A DNA stretch of 64,000 bases from Belliella buryatensis (GTDB taxonomy: Bacteria > Bacteroidota > Bacteroidia > Cytophagales > Cyclobacteriaceae). Each line of letters opens with the position of its first letter. The stretch's first letter is position 1. Location: positions 62,001 to 126,000 of the forward strand of contig NZ_FZOK01000004.1 in assembly GCF_900188245.1 (NCBI RefSeq). The letters are read 5' to 3'. Positions 63,359 through 64,000 of the stretch are shown piece after piece. Both the position numbers and the translations under genes were made by a program. Under the pieces are notes generated by a model. That model saw nothing but the letters and a program-made list of their open reading frames with translations, searched no databases and had not been told where the DNA came from.

Positions 63359-64000
63359 TTAATTTACATCTTTTAATAGCTCTACAACTGCTTTCTCCAA
63401 TTGTTGATCAACACCTTTATCTATTTTACCCGGCATATTTTTTACTTGGAATTGAGGAGCAGTTTCATTGTTTTCCATCCACTCCCCAGCTTTGTTTTTT
63501 GCTGAAATTGGAACCACACCCCATCTAGTTCCATCGGGCAAAGATTCCCAACCAGCAAAAGAACAAGTACCCGGAGTCGGCATGCCAACCGTTTTCCCAA
63601 TATTCAAATCAGTATAACCACAAGCAAAACAATGTCCGTCTGAATAGTTAGCCTCATTGAACATAGCCAAAGTTGGTTTGGTCCATCTGAAAGTAGGCTC
63701 ATAACCTACATCTCTATCTTCTGTAGCATAAGTGATGAATTTTTCTCCTGTAAAAAACATGGCTAAATCAGCAACCAAATCACCACCACCATTGAATCTG
63801 GTATCTACGATGACACCTTCTTTGTCATGGAATTTACCCATCATTTCTTCATAAGTATTTCTATAAGGTCCATCAGACATACCAGGAATATGCACATAGC
63901 CTAACTTACCTTCTGAAAGCTTCTCTACCTCTTCTTGATTCTTCTTAACCCAGCGGGTGTAGAGCAACCTATTTTCTTCACCCAAAGAAATAGGCTTCAC
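63359..64000 (-). CDS. Tricorn-like S41 family protease, partial at window edge
   Basis: The frame runs 213 codons from the right edge to a stop at 63359, so this is the C-terminal part of a longer gene. It corresponds to the S41 catalytic domain: GKLGYVHIPGMSDGPYR, the conserved RFNGGGDLVADLA loop, and a candidate nucleophile Ser in ANYSDGHCF. It resembles the same region of the tricorn-like protease at 14875-18117, but the nucleophile loop reads SDGH, not GSGGD. The propeller and PDZ regions lie outside the window. It is convergent with the NlpE-like gene, separated by a bidirectional terminator. Confidence 0.9.
   Translation of the reverse strand: MKPISLGEENRLLYTRWVKKNQEEVEKLSEGKLGYVHIPGMSDGPYRNTYEEMMGKFHDKEGVIVDTRFNGGGDLVADLAMFFTGEKFITYATEDRDVGYEPTFRWTKPTLAMFNEANYSDGHCFACGYTDLNIGKTVGMPTPGTCSFAGWESLPDGTRWGVVPISAKNKAGEWMENNETAPQFQVKNMPGKIDKGVDQQLEKAVVELLKDVN

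Overview
The window looks like a chromosomal stretch of a low-GC member of the Bacteroidota, most likely an aerobic marine or freshwater Cytophagales bacterium. This rests on gene content. There are lipoproteins with short leaders, a TonB-dependent outer-membrane receptor of the carboxypeptidase-regulatory/beta-barrel type, and BlaI/M56 regulation with TonB-like repeats. PD40-propeller/OmpA proteins, tricorn-type S41 peptidases, DUF1573, DUF2911 and DUF4097 families, a split transketolase and a bacterial deoxyhypusine-synthase homologue are also present. Promoter-like TAnnTTTG boxes and the general lack of strong Shine-Dalgarno sequences fit the same phylum. I saw no rRNA, tRNA, CRISPR array, prophage or insertion sequence.

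Layout. 0-5 kb: the end of a universal stress protein gene, a 2-hydroxyacid dehydrogenase, a DUF2911 protein, a Nudix hydrolase and a SerB-like/SerA fusion. 5-14 kb: catalase-peroxidase, penicillin-acylase-family hydrolase with MsrB, a three-gene envelope cassette (DUF2752, TM2, DUF4097), and a divergent MpaB-like oxygenase/beta-propeller pair. 14-23 kb: a lipoprotein, a 1080-residue tricorn-like protease, then a five-gene operon on the minus strand (FAH-family hydrolase, M23 peptidase, Bcp peroxiredoxin, transketolase N and C halves). 23-30 kb: a COG2509-type flavoprotein, tryptophan 2,3-dioxygenase divergent from glutaryl-CoA dehydrogenase, YtxH and DUF1573 proteins, and TrpS. 30-44 kb: FAS1-like lipoprotein, long-chain acyl-CoA ligase and acyl-CoA dehydrogenase, M28-type peptidase, thioesterase, OmpA/PD40 protein, deoxyhypusine-synthase homologue, OmpH-like lipoprotein, histone-deacetylase-family hydrolase and small acidic or membrane proteins. 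44-53 kb: fatty-acid desaturase, BlaI/BlaR1-like pair, agmatinase-family ureohydrolase, SixA-like phosphatase and topoisomerase I. 53-64 kb: sirtuin, YfcC-type carrier, patatin, a Tat-exported aminotransferase with GNAT and membrane proteins, a TonB-dependent receptor, an NlpE-like lipoprotein and the C-terminal part of a second tricorn-like protease.

Functional themes are amino-acid and lipid catabolism (tryptophan to glutaryl-CoA, beta-oxidation enzymes, desaturation), oxidative-stress defence (KatG, Bcp, MsrB), and an extensive secreted proteolysis and envelope inventory. Most operons end in clear GC-stem/T-run hairpins.

The observations most worth following up are non-coding or architectural. 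One is an intergenic element at about 18.19-18.35 kb with imperfect terminal inverted repeats around heptanucleotide repeats, with two further heptad runs elsewhere. Others are the SerB-SerA fusion, the M56 protein with four TonB-like repeats, a sirtuin without its zinc cysteines, a Tat-exported PLP aminotransferase, and a DHS homologue with its catalytic lysine in a bacterium. No single locus is a clear new defence or mobile system.
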